Shown piece after piece: positions 16,774 through 26,693 of a stretch of DNA of 64,000 bases (position 1 is its first letter; each line of letters starts with the position of its first letter). This DNA is from Vallitalea okinawensis (GTDB lineage Bacteria > Bacillota > Clostridia > Lachnospirales > PQDH01): positions 124,001 to 188,000 of the forward strand of contig NZ_PQDH01000009.1 of assembly GCF_002964605.1 (NCBI RefSeq). Direction: 5' to 3'. Position numbers and translations under genes: made by a program. A model generated the notes under the pieces. It saw only the letters and a program-made list of their open reading frames with translations, was not told the origin of the DNA and made no database searches.

Positions 16774-17651
16774 TTTTTCTGCACCTCCAAATATTTATGT
16801 TGCTGTAAATACCTGACCATAGTCTCATCATCTTCTATTCTTTTCATATAGATTTTACGAAGGATAAAGTATGGAAAAAATCGTAATAGTTCCAGGCGCC
16901 TAGGTAGAGATTTTACTATTTTTTCTCCTAACTCATCTACTACGCTTTTTCGATAATTAAAATACTGATCTAATTTATTTTTCTCCAGATGAACTCGCCT
17001 TTTATGTTTTAGAATTTTAGTCATGTCTTTACCATATCGGTTAAAAAAGTCCTCGATTAATTCGTCTTGTAGTGCTCTAATAATTTTATTAATATGTATA
17101 AAATAAGTATCACCCCATAAATCACTAATAGTCTCTTGAGATAACTCGCTGGCTAAATTAGCTAATACTTTAACGACTAAAGCCTTTTTAATGATTCGAA
17201 ATTTATAAGACCTTTCTAATTCATACTCCACTTTAATAGTCACCCAAGGCGTTTTAGTCAGTTTCCTAATCATTTCTTCAGCTATTTCTTTTCCTGGATG
17301 GGGTGAACTAAAAAAAATCAGCTTCACTTGATTTTCTTGTTCCCTAATAGCCTTCAATAGGCAGCTTGTGCCCTCCATATAAACAGCTTTACTCAACTTA
17401 TTATTCAAACAGCTGAGGTTGCTCGGTAAGGCTTCAATATAAATAATGGTTTCAATGCCTTCAAGGGCTTTACTAACATCCTCATAGCTTCTTAAATCAC
17501 CATTAATAATATCTATTCCTAACTGTTTGTATATTTTATTATTATTTGCTACAGAAGGATTAGCAAAACCAATAACATGATGCTGTTTCTTAAGAGTTGT
17601 AACTATCTCGAGGCTTAAACTATTTTGTAGACCAATGACTAAGATCTTCAT
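16770..17651 (-). CDS. NAD(P)-binding Rossmann-fold protein (NmrA/SDR-like)
   Basis: A 293-residue cytosolic protein. The N-terminus MKILVIGLQNSLSLEIVTTL has the strand-turn-helix of a Rossmann fold, but the usual GxxGxxG is reduced to GLQNSLS, and no Tyr-x3-Lys catalytic pair is obvious in the expected place. Residues 55-105 (INGDLRSYEDVSKALEGIET and following) match the NmrA/atypical SDR pattern. Such proteins often sense NAD(P)(H) rather than catalyse. It is the first gene of the efflux operon and overlaps the adaptor gene by 4 bp, so a redox-sensing role for efflux can be proposed but not shown. The C-terminal third is basic and unlike other domains I know. Confidence 0.75.
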   Translation of the reverse strand: MKILVIGLQNSLSLEIVTTLKKQHHVIGFANPSVANNNKIYKQLGIDIINGDLRSYEDVSKALEGIETIIYIEALPSNLSCLNNKLSKAVYMEGTSCLLKAIREQENQVKLIFFSSPHPGKEIAEEMIRKLTKTPWVTIKVEYELERSYKFRIIKKALVVKVLANLASELSQETISDLWGDTYFIHINKIIRALQDELIEDFFNRYGKDMTKILKHKRRVHLEKNKLDQYFNYRKSVVDELGEKIVKSLPRRLELLRFFPYFILRKIYMKRIEDDETMVRYLQQHKYLEVQKK

Positions 17652-17795
17652 ACCTTCACTCCCTGGTAATAAAACATTATGATTTCCATATTTATCTTTA
17701 TGACTTGATCCATACTATAAGGATATGATAAATTTGGTAATTACAATATGATTATCTTTAGGTGTCATAGTAATATTTTTAGATCCATAAAAAAA

Positions 17796-17822
17796 TCCCC
17801 ATAAACCAATGGTTTACGGGGA
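17796..17822 (-). terminator. Terminator overlapping the 3' end of the second YesM-like gene
   Basis: TCCCC-TAAACC and GGTTTA-GGGGA pair with one mismatch around a short AAT loop; seven T follow on the minus strand. The stop codon (17814-17816) lies inside the stem. Confidence 0.85.
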
Positions 17823-19595
17823 CACGTTTCTTTTTATCTTCAATATAACCTTTGTATAATAACCTTCCCTACTCTTGACTTGAACGCCATAACCTTCACC
17901 ATACTGTATCCGTAAGCGATTATTGACGTTATCCAAACCAATTTTCTTCATGCTTTCCATATCTGTCTTATAATCTTCTTTAATCAAACGGTCATTAATC
18001 TCGTGAATTCTATCTTGGCTAATACCTATACCTGTATCAATAATCTCTAAACAATAACAATCCTCATAGGCAAAAATTCTGATTAATAGATATCCTTTAT
18101 TACGCCTTTTAACAAAACCGTGTTTAAAAGCATTCTCTACTACGGGTTGTAAAATCATCTTAGGTAATTGTATACTCTGAGCTTCACCTTCAATGCGTAT
18201 AAGCATTTTATATTTATTTGGAAACCTCAAGTCCATAATAGAAAAATAGTTTCTGATACAATCTAATTCCTCTTCTAAGGAAACAATATTATTACCTTTA
18301 ATGGAATAGCGAAAGATCTGTGACATGGCTACAGATATCTTTTCTACTTCCGGGATATTATATATAGCCCCAAGACTTCTAATAAACTCTAGATTATTGT
18401 ATAAAAAATGAGGATTAATTTGACTTTGATAATAGGATAATTCAGCTTCAGCCCGACCAAGTTCCATCTCATAGAGTCTTGATTGGGTACTGATAATCTC
18501 CTTATTAGATCCGTGAATCTTTCCTAACATAATATTCATGTGGTTGACGATACTACTGATTTCATTATTCACATCAACTTCAATTCTTTGATGTTCAGTA
18601 TAGTCATCTATGTTCTCTAACTGATAGATAATATGGTCGATTGGTTTGGAAATGCTTCTTTTTATACCAATAAAAAAACCCATAGCAACACTAACTAATA
18701 TGATTGATATCCCTAAAAATGCTAATAGCATGATAATAATATCTGAAAAAATCTTAATCCTTGGTATATAAATCACATATTTCCAATCTGTATTATCGAT
18801 AAAGCTAATTTGTACAAAATAATGGTCACCACTTATAGTCTCAAAGAAACTAACCGTTTCACCATTTTTAATCCCTTCATCTACATTTTGTGATGCAAGA
18901 ATCTCATTATGAGAATTATAAACTAATTGATCTTTTTCATAAATACTAAAGATAACGCCATCGTCATTTAAGATACGTGTAACGGTATCCTTAATAATTT
19001 TAAAATCATGTATCATTACATAATAACTTTCAATATGATTGCTTTCTTTATTACTAACAGGATAGATATACGCATAATAGTCTGTCTTCGATTTTTCATC
19101 ATAATAAATCTTTGTATAAAAGGGGTCTTTATATCGTGTATCATTTAAAGAGTAATCCTTTACTATATGTAAATATCTTTCTTTTTCATCATATGTAATA
19201 TAGATTTTCTCTTCTGATGAGATATTATAAATATAGCTATAGAGGAAATCAGGCACTACATCCCTTGATATATTATAGATAATACTAATCATTTCTGCAT
19301 TGGTTTCTTCTTTTAAATAAATCTTAACAAAATCTGTATCTTCAAAGTATCTAACAGTCTGTTCTGCTAATTCTTGATTCATCTTAACACTCTGCTCAAT
19401 GCTACTTTTAATAGCCATATTAACATCTTTCACAGAGTTAATTACATTACTATAGATATTCCCGTTTAGCCAAAACAACAATATTAAAACGATAATAGCG
19501 GAATTAGCCATCAAAGTAATAAAGAGTAAAAGTACTTGATTACCTATCTTTAAATCACCAATCTTATTTTTTTTCTTAATACCAATAACCATCAC
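17814..19595 (-). CDS. Sensor histidine kinase, YesM-like (second)
   Basis: A 593-residue membrane kinase: transmembrane helices at about 20-43 and 283-310, an extracellular sensor region between, HAMP, the His_kinase motif QINPHFLYNNLEF (His396), and HATPase motifs VVENAFKHG and IDTGIGISQ. The first codon is GTG (19595), overlapping the regulator stop in GTGA; the adjacent ATG (19592) is an equally good start. In contrast to the 10406 operon the regulator gene comes first and there is no transporter beside the pair, so its target genes are elsewhere or act in trans; the efflux operon starts 160 bp downstream but behind this gene's own terminator. Confidence 0.94.
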   Translation of the reverse strand: MMVIGIKKKNKIGDLKIGNQVLLLFITLMANSAIIVLILLFWLNGNIYSNVINSVKDVNMAIKSSIEQSVKMNQELAEQTVRYFEDTDFVKIYLKEETNAEMISIIYNISRDVVPDFLYSYIYNISSEEKIYITYDEKERYLHIVKDYSLNDTRYKDPFYTKIYYDEKSKTDYYAYIYPVSNKESNHIESYYVMIHDFKIIKDTVTRILNDDGVIFSIYEKDQLVYNSHNEILASQNVDEGIKNGETVSFFETISGDHYFVQISFIDNTDWKYVIYIPRIKIFSDIIIMLLAFLGISIILVSVAMGFFIGIKRSISKPIDHIIYQLENIDDYTEHQRIEVDVNNEISSIVNHMNIMLGKIHGSNKEIISTQSRLYEMELGRAEAELSYYQSQINPHFLYNNLEFIRSLGAIYNIPEVEKISVAMSQIFRYSIKGNNIVSLEEELDCIRNYFSIMDLRFPNKYKMLIRIEGEAQSIQLPKMILQPVVENAFKHGFVKRRNKGYLLIRIFAYEDCYCLEIIDTGIGISQDRIHEINDRLIKEDYKTDMESMKKIGLDNVNNRLRIQYGEGYGVQVKSREGYYTKVILKIKRNVSP

Positions 19596-20992
19596 CGACC
19601 TTTACGATATTGTAAGGGTGTTATTCCATAACTCTTTTTAAAGATTTTAGAGAAATAACAATAATCACTGTAGCCCACTTGATTAGCTATATCCGTTATA
19701 CTGTGTTCTGTTTCCAATAATAAGCCACAAGCCTTTGTCATTCGAAAATCCTTCAAATATTCTGTAAAGGTTTTATCCAAATGTTTTTTGAATAAACTAG
19801 AAATATAACTCTGATTATAAAAGAATTCATTAGCCAAATCACTGAGATAGATATTTTCATGATAATGTTCATGAATGTAATCCAGTATTTCTTGAATATT
19901 CTCATCTTTATCAATACCATCTTTAATCCCTTGAACCTCTTTAATCCCTTGAACCATATCTTTTAAAAATTCAATGAGCTCTCTAACATCTTTAAAGTTT
20001 TTATAGATTTCATCGTAAGAAGTATAGTTGTGTAATACGTGGTCCACATAATAATAATTACACCACGCAGCTGTTGAATTATAAAGCAGGGTGAACTCCT
20101 CTATGGTGTAGTTTTCCTTATTAAGTGCCAATGTTTCAATGATTTCATAATACCGGGCTGCATTACCAGTTATTAAGTTCTGTATAATAGCTTCCCCCTT
20201 ACTTACATTTTTTTCAAAGACATAAGCTTTGGGTCCAGCTATAAAATTATTATAGAAAGAACAATCCGCTTCATAATAAAGTCTTACAATACCCTCTTTC
20301 TCTCTAGTGTAACTACTGACTCCAACTTTCAAATTAAATGTATCTTCACATAGCTGTTTGCTTAAATCATTATCGCTATTCATAAACACCAAAAATTTCT
20401 GCTGACCTAATGGAAGAGTTATATAAAGAACCTGCTCACTCTTAAAATGCTTATTCATGTACTGTTGACTAAGCTCACCCTCTATAATAACGACTTGAAA
20501 CCCTGAATACTTTGGTTCCAATCCCCGTTCACTAAATGCATCTGAAAAATTCCGTATATCCTTATTGAGGATTTTTTCGATAGTCAACCACAAGGACTCA
20601 CCATGGGTATCTTCCTTTAATTGAATAGACTTCACAAGGTTTTGTATGGTGTCATTTAAGATAGTTCTATCTACAGGCTTCAAAATATAATCAAAGACAC
20701 CATACTGCAAAGCACTTCTTGCATACTCAAACTCACCATATCCGCTAATAATAACAAACTCAGACTTAACACCCTTCATCCTAGCTTCCTTGATCAAATC
20801 TAAACCATTCATCTCATCCATGTTGATATCCACTAAAACAATATCAACCTCATGATTCGCCATATAATTAAGAGCCTCCATAGGACTAGTCGTATCAAAG
20901 ACCACCTTACAACCTAGCTCCCCCCACTGACAACTAGCAATAATCCCTTTGACCGTCCATATCTCATCGTCAACAACCATGACTTTATACAT
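19592..20992 (-). CDS. Response regulator, YesN-like with long central domain
   Basis: A 466-residue regulator: receiver domain (Asp8-Asp9, phosphorylation site Asp55 in LVDINMDE, KPVDRTIL), a central region of about 240 residues with no motif I recognise, and a C-terminal AraC helix-turn-helix (about 365-466, ending FKKSYGITPLQYRKGR). It is nearly twice the length of the 9602 regulator because of the central region, which is usual for the longer YesN class. The ATG follows AAGGTG. It overlaps the kinase gene by 4 bp and is expected to be its partner. Confidence 0.94.
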   Translation of the reverse strand: MYKVMVVDDEIWTVKGIIASCQWGELGCKVVFDTTSPMEALNYMANHEVDIVLVDINMDEMNGLDLIKEARMKGVKSEFVIISGYGEFEYARSALQYGVFDYILKPVDRTILNDTIQNLVKSIQLKEDTHGESLWLTIEKILNKDIRNFSDAFSERGLEPKYSGFQVVIIEGELSQQYMNKHFKSEQVLYITLPLGQQKFLVFMNSDNDLSKQLCEDTFNLKVGVSSYTREKEGIVRLYYEADCSFYNNFIAGPKAYVFEKNVSKGEAIIQNLITGNAARYYEIIETLALNKENYTIEEFTLLYNSTAAWCNYYYVDHVLHNYTSYDEIYKNFKDVRELIEFLKDMVQGIKEVQGIKDGIDKDENIQEILDYIHEHYHENIYLSDLANEFFYNQSYISSLFKKHLDKTFTEYLKDFRMTKACGLLLETEHSITDIANQVGYSDYCYFSKIFKKSYGITPLQYRKGR

Positions 20993-21086
20993 ATAACCAC
21001 ACCTTCATCTTTGCTTCGTTCCTATCTAAACTTTCGTTCTTTTCACTTCACTTATTATTTATTAATCTTGTCATCGATTTTAGGAA

Positions 21087-21106
21087 GTTTACGTATACTA
21101 GTAAAC
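21087..21106. promoter_or_regulatory. Inverted repeat upstream of the second YesN gene
   Basis: GTTTAC and GTAAAC, 8 nt apart, about 95 bp before the regulator start; the intervening bases contain GTATAC. It could be an operator or part of a small hairpin. Weak evidence. Confidence 0.3.
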
Positions 21107-21170
21107 CTACTTCTTAACTCTAGCCTTTTAAATTTACCTATTATGTATTCACTCATCGAATCAATACCGA

Positions 21171-21275
21171 AAGCGTCTCATGGGTTCTATGGAGCAGCGA
21201 ACCATGGACGGTGAGCCTGGCTGTCTAAGACATGGATGTCTTTCCAGCCAGCGCAATAGATCCCATGAGATGCTT
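21171..21275 (-). repeat. Structured intergenic repeat, copy B
   Basis: The 105-bp element in the opposite orientation to the other three copies. Read on the minus strand: closing stem AAGCATCTCATGGG with CCCATGAGACGCTT (14 bp, one G-T pair), TCTAT/ATAGA, a hairpin with basal stem CTGGCTG/CAGCCAG, upper stem AAGAC/GTCTT and loop ATCCAT, and a hairpin GCTCACC/GGTTCGC with loop GTCCAT. It lies between the M29 aminopeptidase terminator and the YesN gene. The outer stem differs in sequence from the other copies but still pairs. Confidence 0.85.
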
Positions 21276-21344
21276 GATCCTAATGCGATCAACTAAGATT
21301 TTCACTTAAATTTATTCTATTATACCACTGACCGTAAGCAACCA

Positions 21345-21374
21345 CAAAAAAATCCGCCTGGAAGGCGGATTTTA
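21345..21374 (-). terminator. Terminator of the M29 aminopeptidase gene
   Basis: AATCCGCC (21351-21358) and GGCGGATT (21364-21371) pair around a five-base loop, with a run of T on the minus strand. Confidence 0.88.
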
Positions 21375-21392
21375 AAAGTATATTTTTACACT

Positions 21393-22508
21393 TTATTTTA
21401 AGTTTTCAGGATTCAAGCACTCTAATTCAGGAACAACAAACTGTCCATCTTTTCTAATGAGTACATCATCAAAATAAATTTCTCCACCACCATATTGAGG
21501 AGTTTGGATACAAACAAGATCCCAGTGAATATTAGAATAGTTACCATTATCACATTCACCGTAAGCACGACCTGGTGTGAAGTGGAATGAACCCATGATC
21601 TTTTCATCGAATAACGTATCTCTCATTGGATCAAGGATATAAGGGTTAACACCAATAGCAAATTCACCGATATAACGTGCACCTTCATCAGTATTAAGTA
21701 CATCATTAATTTTCTCAGTTTCATTAGCTGTTGCTTTAACAATCTTACCGTTTTCAAATTCAAAACGAATATTTTCATAAGTAGTACCTTGATAAAGAGC
21801 TGGAGCTGTATAAGATAATACACCATTAATAGAATCTCTAACAGGTGCTGTAAATACTTCACCATCAGGAATATTAACTTCACCATCACACTTAATAGCT
21901 GGTAACCCTTTGATAGAGAATGATAAGTCAGTCCCTTCACCAACGATTCTTACTTTATCCGTTTTTTCCATAAGCTCTACTAAGTTATCCATAGCTTTTG
22001 ACATCTTAGCATAATCTAAGTTACATACATTGTAGTAGAATTCTTCAAATGCATCTAAACTCATATTAGCCATTTGGGCCATAGAGTTATTAGGATATCT
22101 TAAGATAACCCATTTAGTATCAGGTACACGAATCTTACCATGTACTTCTGTTACAAGATGTTTCATATAGAGTTCCATCTTATCAGCTGGTACATCACCC
22201 ATTTCAGCTGAGTTATGAGAACCTCTTACACCTATATAACAATCCATTTCTTTCATTCTCATGGCTTCAAAACTTGCTTGAAGCTTCATTTGCTCTTCTG
22301 AACAATCTAATAAAAGTTCTCTTAAAAGACGGTTATTTGTATGAGAAATAAATGGAACTCCGCCTGCTTCATAAACTTCTTTAATTAATTGCTTGGCTAA
22401 AAGATGTGTATCATTACCAATATAATGAATGAGTACTTTTTCGCCTTTCTTTACTTTACATGAATAGTTCACTAAATTTTTAGCTAACGTAACTATACGT
22501 GGATCCAT
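21393..22508 (-). CDS. Aminopeptidase, M29 family
   Basis: A 371-residue cytosolic metallo-aminopeptidase of the thermophilic aminopeptidase (AmpS/PepS) family. Recognisable segments are VNYSCKVKKGEKVLIHY near the N-terminus, CDGEVNIPDGEVFTAPV (metal-ligand Glu), IGEFAIGVNPYI, GSFHFTPGRAYGE (His ligand) and SNIHWDLVCI (His and Asp ligands) in the last quarter. It trims N-terminal residues from peptides. The ATG follows AAGAGGTG. It is a single gene with its own terminator, divergent from asnS. Confidence 0.93.
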   Translation of the reverse strand: MDPRIVTLAKNLVNYSCKVKKGEKVLIHYIGNDTHLLAKQLIKEVYEAGGVPFISHTNNRLLRELLLDCSEEQMKLQASFEAMRMKEMDCYIGVRGSHNSAEMGDVPADKMELYMKHLVTEVHGKIRVPDTKWVILRYPNNSMAQMANMSLDAFEEFYYNVCNLDYAKMSKAMDNLVELMEKTDKVRIVGEGTDLSFSIKGLPAIKCDGEVNIPDGEVFTAPVRDSINGVLSYTAPALYQGTTYENIRFEFENGKIVKATANETEKINDVLNTDEGARYIGEFAIGVNPYILDPMRDTLFDEKIMGSFHFTPGRAYGECDNGNYSNIHWDLVCIQTPQYGGGEIYFDDVLIRKDGQFVVPELECLNPENLK

Positions 22509-22784
22509 ATCTTCACCTCTTTAATCATTAACCTGTTTCCGTTTTATATAACGAAGTCAGGTATTAAGTTAGTCGTAAATGGGATAACTACCCAATTATT
22601 AAGAGTATATCATAGAAAGACAATAAAAATCCAACATTTAAGAAGAAAAAATAATTTTTACTGCCTTTTCAACTTGCCTTATAAGGTGTATAATGACTCT
22701 AGAAAGTAAAACTTATGCATTGAAGGCCTACACGCTAGCGCTTTACAGTGCTGAAGTTCAGTATTATACGAAAGGGGATTAACC

Positions 22785-24179
22785 ATGAAATACACAACTG
22801 TAAAAGAGTTGTTTAGAAATCCTGAACAGTTTGCAGACAAAGAAATTACCGTTGCCGCTTGGGTAAGAAGTATCCGTGCCTCAAATGCATTTGGCTTTAT
22901 CGTAGTCAATGACGGTACATTCTTTAAGACTCTTCAAATCGTGTTTGAAGCAGATCAGCTTGATAACTATAAAGATATCTCAAAAGTTCCTGTTGGTTCA
23001 GCTGTTATCGCTACAGGCCAACTTGTTCTAACACCTGGTGCGAAACAACCTTTTGAGCTTAAAGCTACTAAAATTGAAATTGAAGGATTATCTACTTCAG
23101 ATTATCCACTTCAAAAGAAACGTCACTCTTTTGAATACTTAAGAACTATTGCACACTTAAGACCTCGTACCAATACATTCGCTGCTGTCTTCCGTGTACG
23201 TTCTGTAACTGCTTATGCTATCCATAAATTTTTCCAAGATAGAGGATTTGTTTACGTGCATACGCCAATTATTACAGGTAGTGACTGTGAAGGTGCAGGA
23301 GAAATGTTCCGTGTAACAACCATGGATTTAGAGAATTTACCCACAACTGATGAAGGAAATGTGGATAACTCACAAGATTTCTTTGGCAAAGAATCTAACC
23401 TAACAGTAAGTGGTCAATTAAATGTAGAAACATATGCTATGGCATTCAGAAATGTTTATACATTTGGACCGACTTTTAGAGCTGAAAATTCCAATACACC
23501 TCGTCATGCAGCTGAGTTCTGGATGATCGAGCCAGAAATTGCTTTTGCTAATCTTGAAGATGATATGGAATTAGCAGAAGATATGTTAAAATACATCATT
23601 ACTTATGTCATGGAGCATTGCCCAGAGGAAATGGCATTCTTCAATCAATTTATCGATAAAGGCTTAGTAGATCGCCTTGAAAACATCGTTAATGCTGATT
23701 TTGCTCGTGTTACTTATACAGAAGCAATTGATTTATTAAAAAACAGTGGTAATAAATTCGAATACAAAGTTGAATGGGGTGCTGATTTACAGACAGAACA
23801 TGAGCGCTATTTAACTGAAGAAGTATTCAAAAAGCCAGTATTCGTAACAGACTATCCAAAAGATATCAAAGCCTTCTATATGCGCATGAACGATGACAAC
23901 AAGACTGTTGCAGCTATGGACTTACTTGTACCAGGTGTTGGTGAGATCATCGGCGGTAGCCAAAGAGAAGAGCGTTTAGACGTTATTGAAGCTCGAATGA
24001 AAGAGCTTGGTCTTCATAAAGATGACTACTGGTGGTATTTAGACCTTCGTAAATACGGTGGTACAAAACATGCTGGTTTTGGCTTAGGATTTGAAAGAGC
24101 TATCATGTATATGACGGGTATGTCCAATATCCGTGATGTCGTATCCTTCCCAAGAACAGTTCACAACTCAGAATTCTAG
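22785..24179 (+). CDS. asnS: Asparaginyl-tRNA synthetase
   Basis: The 464-residue class IIb synthetase charges tRNA-Asn. The N-terminal OB-fold anticodon-binding domain (about 1-105, [20 protein letters not shown]) is followed by the catalytic core with motif 2 [20 protein letters not shown] (231-250) and motif 3 [15 protein letters not shown] near the C-terminus; the NSNTPRH sequence is the asparagine-specific rather than aspartate-specific form. The ATG follows AAAGGGG. It is transcribed alone; a TATAAT lies about 85 bp upstream with a poor -35. Confidence 0.97.
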   Translation: MKYTTVKELFRNPEQFADKEITVAAWVRSIRASNAFGFIVVNDGTFFKTLQIVFEADQLDNYKDISKVPVGSAVIATGQLVLTPGAKQPFELKATKIEIEGLSTSDYPLQKKRHSFEYLRTIAHLRPRTNTFAAVFRVRSVTAYAIHKFFQDRGFVYVHTPIITGSDCEGAGEMFRVTTMDLENLPTTDEGNVDNSQDFFGKESNLTVSGQLNVETYAMAFRNVYTFGPTFRAENSNTPRHAAEFWMIEPEIAFANLEDDMELAEDMLKYIITYVMEHCPEEMAFFNQFIDKGLVDRLENIVNADFARVTYTEAIDLLKNSGNKFEYKVEWGADLQTEHERYLTEEVFKKPVFVTDYPKDIKAFYMRMNDDNKTVAAMDLLVPGVGEIIGGSQREERLDVIEARMKELGLHKDDYWWYLDLRKYGGTKHAGFGLGFERAIMYMTGMSNIRDVVSFPRTVHNSEF

Positions 24180-24183
24180 TATC

Positions 24184-24224
24184 AAAAAAGCAACCCTATT
24201 TTATCATTTAGGGTTGCTTTTTAC
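24184..24224. terminator. Bidirectional terminator between asnS and the TolC-family gene
   Basis: AAGCAACCCTA and TAGGGTTGCTT pair around a ten-base loop, with A and T runs on both sides; it serves two converging genes. Confidence 0.92.
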
Positions 24225-24228
24225 TTAA

Positions 24229-25494
24229 TTAACTATTAGGCATCTCCATCTTCCCATAAATAGCTTCAATAAAACTATTATGAGCTTCAATAAAATTAGC
24301 AATAGATTGATCATAACTGAATTTAGATAACTCATGGTCATACTGAGCTTCTAACCATTCATAATCACTAATCATACCTTGGTCATATTTCTGCTTAGCA
24401 GTTTCATAGTCCTTGACAGCTATATCATAGGTCTTCTGATTAATTTCAAATTGCTTTTTAGCTATTTCATAACCATTATATTCATATCTAAACATAAGGT
24501 CTATTTGTTGGATATTATAAGCTGTATTTTTCTTATTGATTTCATTTTCTAACATGAGCATTTCATACTCTTCTTCATTTTCATCATATGCAGTTTTGAT
24601 TAAATCTTCGATTTCATTATAAACTTCTAACTGTCTATCAAGTGTAGCCAGCATTAGATTATTGTTTTTAGCAACTGTTTCAAAACTGACATACTCAATA
24701 ACTCCATCTAAATCATACTTCATGTCCTCTTCATTAATATCAAAAACTGGTTGATCCTCTAATGAAAGACCAAGTACCTGAATAAGTTCCATATATTTTT
24801 TCTCGAGTTCATTGTTAATACGATTTTCTTTTTCTTTTAGTTGTAAGCCTTCATTCTCTTTTTGATGAACTTCTGTCATTGTGACAGTACCTAATGAAAA
24901 CTGTTGTTTTAAATTTTCTAGTTCTTCATCTAGAAGTTCTTTCTCGCTTACTACTAAAGTCTGTTCTTGTTGTAGTAAGTAATAGTCGTAACATAATTGA
25001 TCAAAATCATTCTCAGCTACAATCTTATTTTGATGAAGTTGCTTATCCATACTGTCTAACTGTACCTTCAATAACTCCATTTGACTATAAAGATTAATTT
25101 GCTGTCTAACAAGATTTTCATAAATGGTTAAGACTGTACCATAACCATTTGTTAAACCATTCATCTGTAGATCCAAAATATATTCTTCAAATGGATCTTC
25201 ATCTTCTTCATCAAGCTGCTCTTCTATATTCTGATCAAGCTGTTGTTTCAAGATTATTTTTTGATCATCTAACTCTTGAACACCCTCTTCAAGATCTGCA
25301 TAGTCATCTAAACCATCTTCATATTGGCTCTTTGTTAGTTCATGTTCTAACTTAATTTCCTCTTCAACCTTGCTCTGTTCTTCGTAAATCTTTTTAAGAT
25401 CTTCATAACTATATACATTATTTTCATCTGCTAAGGCTGTCAGAGGTAATATAATCATAAAAGTAATCAGAATAATACTTAATATTCTTTTCAT
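24229..25494 (-). CDS. TolC family protein (second of tandem pair)
   Basis: A 421-residue exported protein: signal peptide (cleavage likely after ALA near residue 22), then almost entirely long alpha-helical, strongly acidic coiled-coil segments in two similar halves, the repeat architecture of the outer membrane efflux protein (TolC) family. The second half carries YDIAVKDYETAKQKYDQGM, a typical TolC signature. Such proteins are common in Clostridia although no outer membrane is evident; there they may act as coiled-coil partners of efflux pumps or in the cell wall. The gene starts 11 bp after the previous one (ribosome binding site AAGGTGA), so the two are co-transcribed. Confidence 0.8.
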   Translation of the reverse strand: MKRILSIILITFMIILPLTALADENNVYSYEDLKKIYEEQSKVEEEIKLEHELTKSQYEDGLDDYADLEEGVQELDDQKIILKQQLDQNIEEQLDEEDEDPFEEYILDLQMNGLTNGYGTVLTIYENLVRQQINLYSQMELLKVQLDSMDKQLHQNKIVAENDFDQLCYDYYLLQQEQTLVVSEKELLDEELENLKQQFSLGTVTMTEVHQKENEGLQLKEKENRINNELEKKYMELIQVLGLSLEDQPVFDINEEDMKYDLDGVIEYVSFETVAKNNNLMLATLDRQLEVYNEIEDLIKTAYDENEEEYEMLMLENEINKKNTAYNIQQIDLMFRYEYNGYEIAKKQFEINQKTYDIAVKDYETAKQKYDQGMISDYEWLEAQYDHELSKFSYDQSIANFIEAHNSFIEAIYGKMEMPNS

Positions 25495-25505
25495 ATGTCA
25501 CCTTC

Positions 25506-26693
25506 TTATTTTATAGATATTCCATCCATCAACAATGCTATCTCATCTGTGGCCTTAGCACAACTTATAAGTGATTGATCATAAGTTAATTCAGCATTAA
25601 GTAATTGAAGCTTTGCTCCATCCATATCTAAAGCACTAATTTGACCAACCTCAAAAGCTGTTTCAGCTTCATTATATTGTCTCTGAGCCAGTTCAACAGT
25701 ATCCTTAGCATAATTATAATCATCTATAGTTTTTTGATAGTTATAATATACATCTAGCACCATTTGATCTAACTCTTTCTCATAATTGTAGAAATCTAAT
25801 TGAACTTTTTTATAATTATTGAGATTCTCTTGATAATCATCACTGTTTTCTAAAAATACACCTGCTAATATATCAAAGTAAACTTTCTCCGCTTCTAAAG
25901 AATAACTTTGTTTTTCATAATCTAAACTATTACTCTTATGGCTACTAAGTAAATCATTATAGGTTATGTTTACAGGACTTATACTCTGAGGTGGTACTAT
26001 ATCAAACTGTGGTTCACCTTCAGGCTCTATGCCTAAATTAATATATACATTACCTTTAAGCATGTCTAAATTATTAATCAATGTATCACTATTTAAGACC
26101 ATTTGCTCATAGTCGATTAAAGCTTGGTTTAGGTCTGATTCTGTCATATTTTCTAAGGAATAAGATAACTGAGCTACTTCATATTTACTCTTATATAAAT
26201 CTGATGTAGCGTTTAATACTTCTAATTGCTTATCTAGTTCATATAGTTGCCATAAATCATTCTTAAAGCTATTCTTCTTCTTTGCTGTATCGTTAGCAAC
26301 ATATTTATCTTGATTCTTGATTTCAAACTCTTGTATCATTAGATCCTTTGTACTGGCTGCATATGCCTTTGCAGATGCATAATACTCATCTCTCTTTTCA
26401 TCAATATTTTTTTGAGACGAGCTATTGTCCTTGGTATCATAAAAGTCATCTTTGTCTCTGGTCATTTGACGTTCTTTATTATCAAGATCATCAGATTCTA
26501 TTTGATACTTAAGTTCTGTTAATTCATACTCTAGTTCCATTATTTCAATATCATGACTATTTTCTATGTACATATCTAGTAGTTTTTCCATAGAATAGAT
26601 TTCAACATTTTCAGCGGACATAGGTACAATACTAAGTATAAACATACTTAATAAAAATACCGTGAATAAGCTTTTACGTTTTATTTTCATCAT
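25506..26693 (-). CDS. TolC family protein (first of tandem pair)
   Basis: A 395-residue exported protein with a signal peptide (SIVPMSAEN near residues 21-29) and long helical coiled-coil stretches arranged in two halves; LAQRQYNEAETAFEVGQIS in the second half is the characteristic TolC-family segment. It shares the layout of its downstream neighbour, so the pair probably arose by duplication. It could supply the channel-like component for the RND system at 12510-16773, or serve another exporter; proximity alone does not decide. The first ATG follows AGGAGTAAAAGG. An SLH-domain gene lies upstream behind its own terminator. Confidence 0.8.
   Translation of the reverse strand: MMKIKRKSLFTVFLLSMFILSIVPMSAENVEIYSMEKLLDMYIENSHDIEIMELEYELTELKYQIESDDLDNKERQMTRDKDDFYDTKDNSSSQKNIDEKRDEYYASAKAYAASTKDLMIQEFEIKNQDKYVANDTAKKKNSFKNDLWQLYELDKQLEVLNATSDLYKSKYEVAQLSYSLENMTESDLNQALIDYEQMVLNSDTLINNLDMLKGNVYINLGIEPEGEPQFDIVPPQSISPVNITYNDLLSSHKSNSLDYEKQSYSLEAEKVYFDILAGVFLENSDDYQENLNNYKKVQLDFYNYEKELDQMVLDVYYNYQKTIDDYNYAKDTVELAQRQYNEAETAFEVGQISALDMDGAKLQLLNAELTYDQSLISCAKATDEIALLMDGISIK

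Noticed and set aside
21011-21214. Plus-strand reading frame of 67 codons
   Set aside because: It runs into structured repeat B and has no ribosome binding site; chance frame in the leader of the YesN gene.
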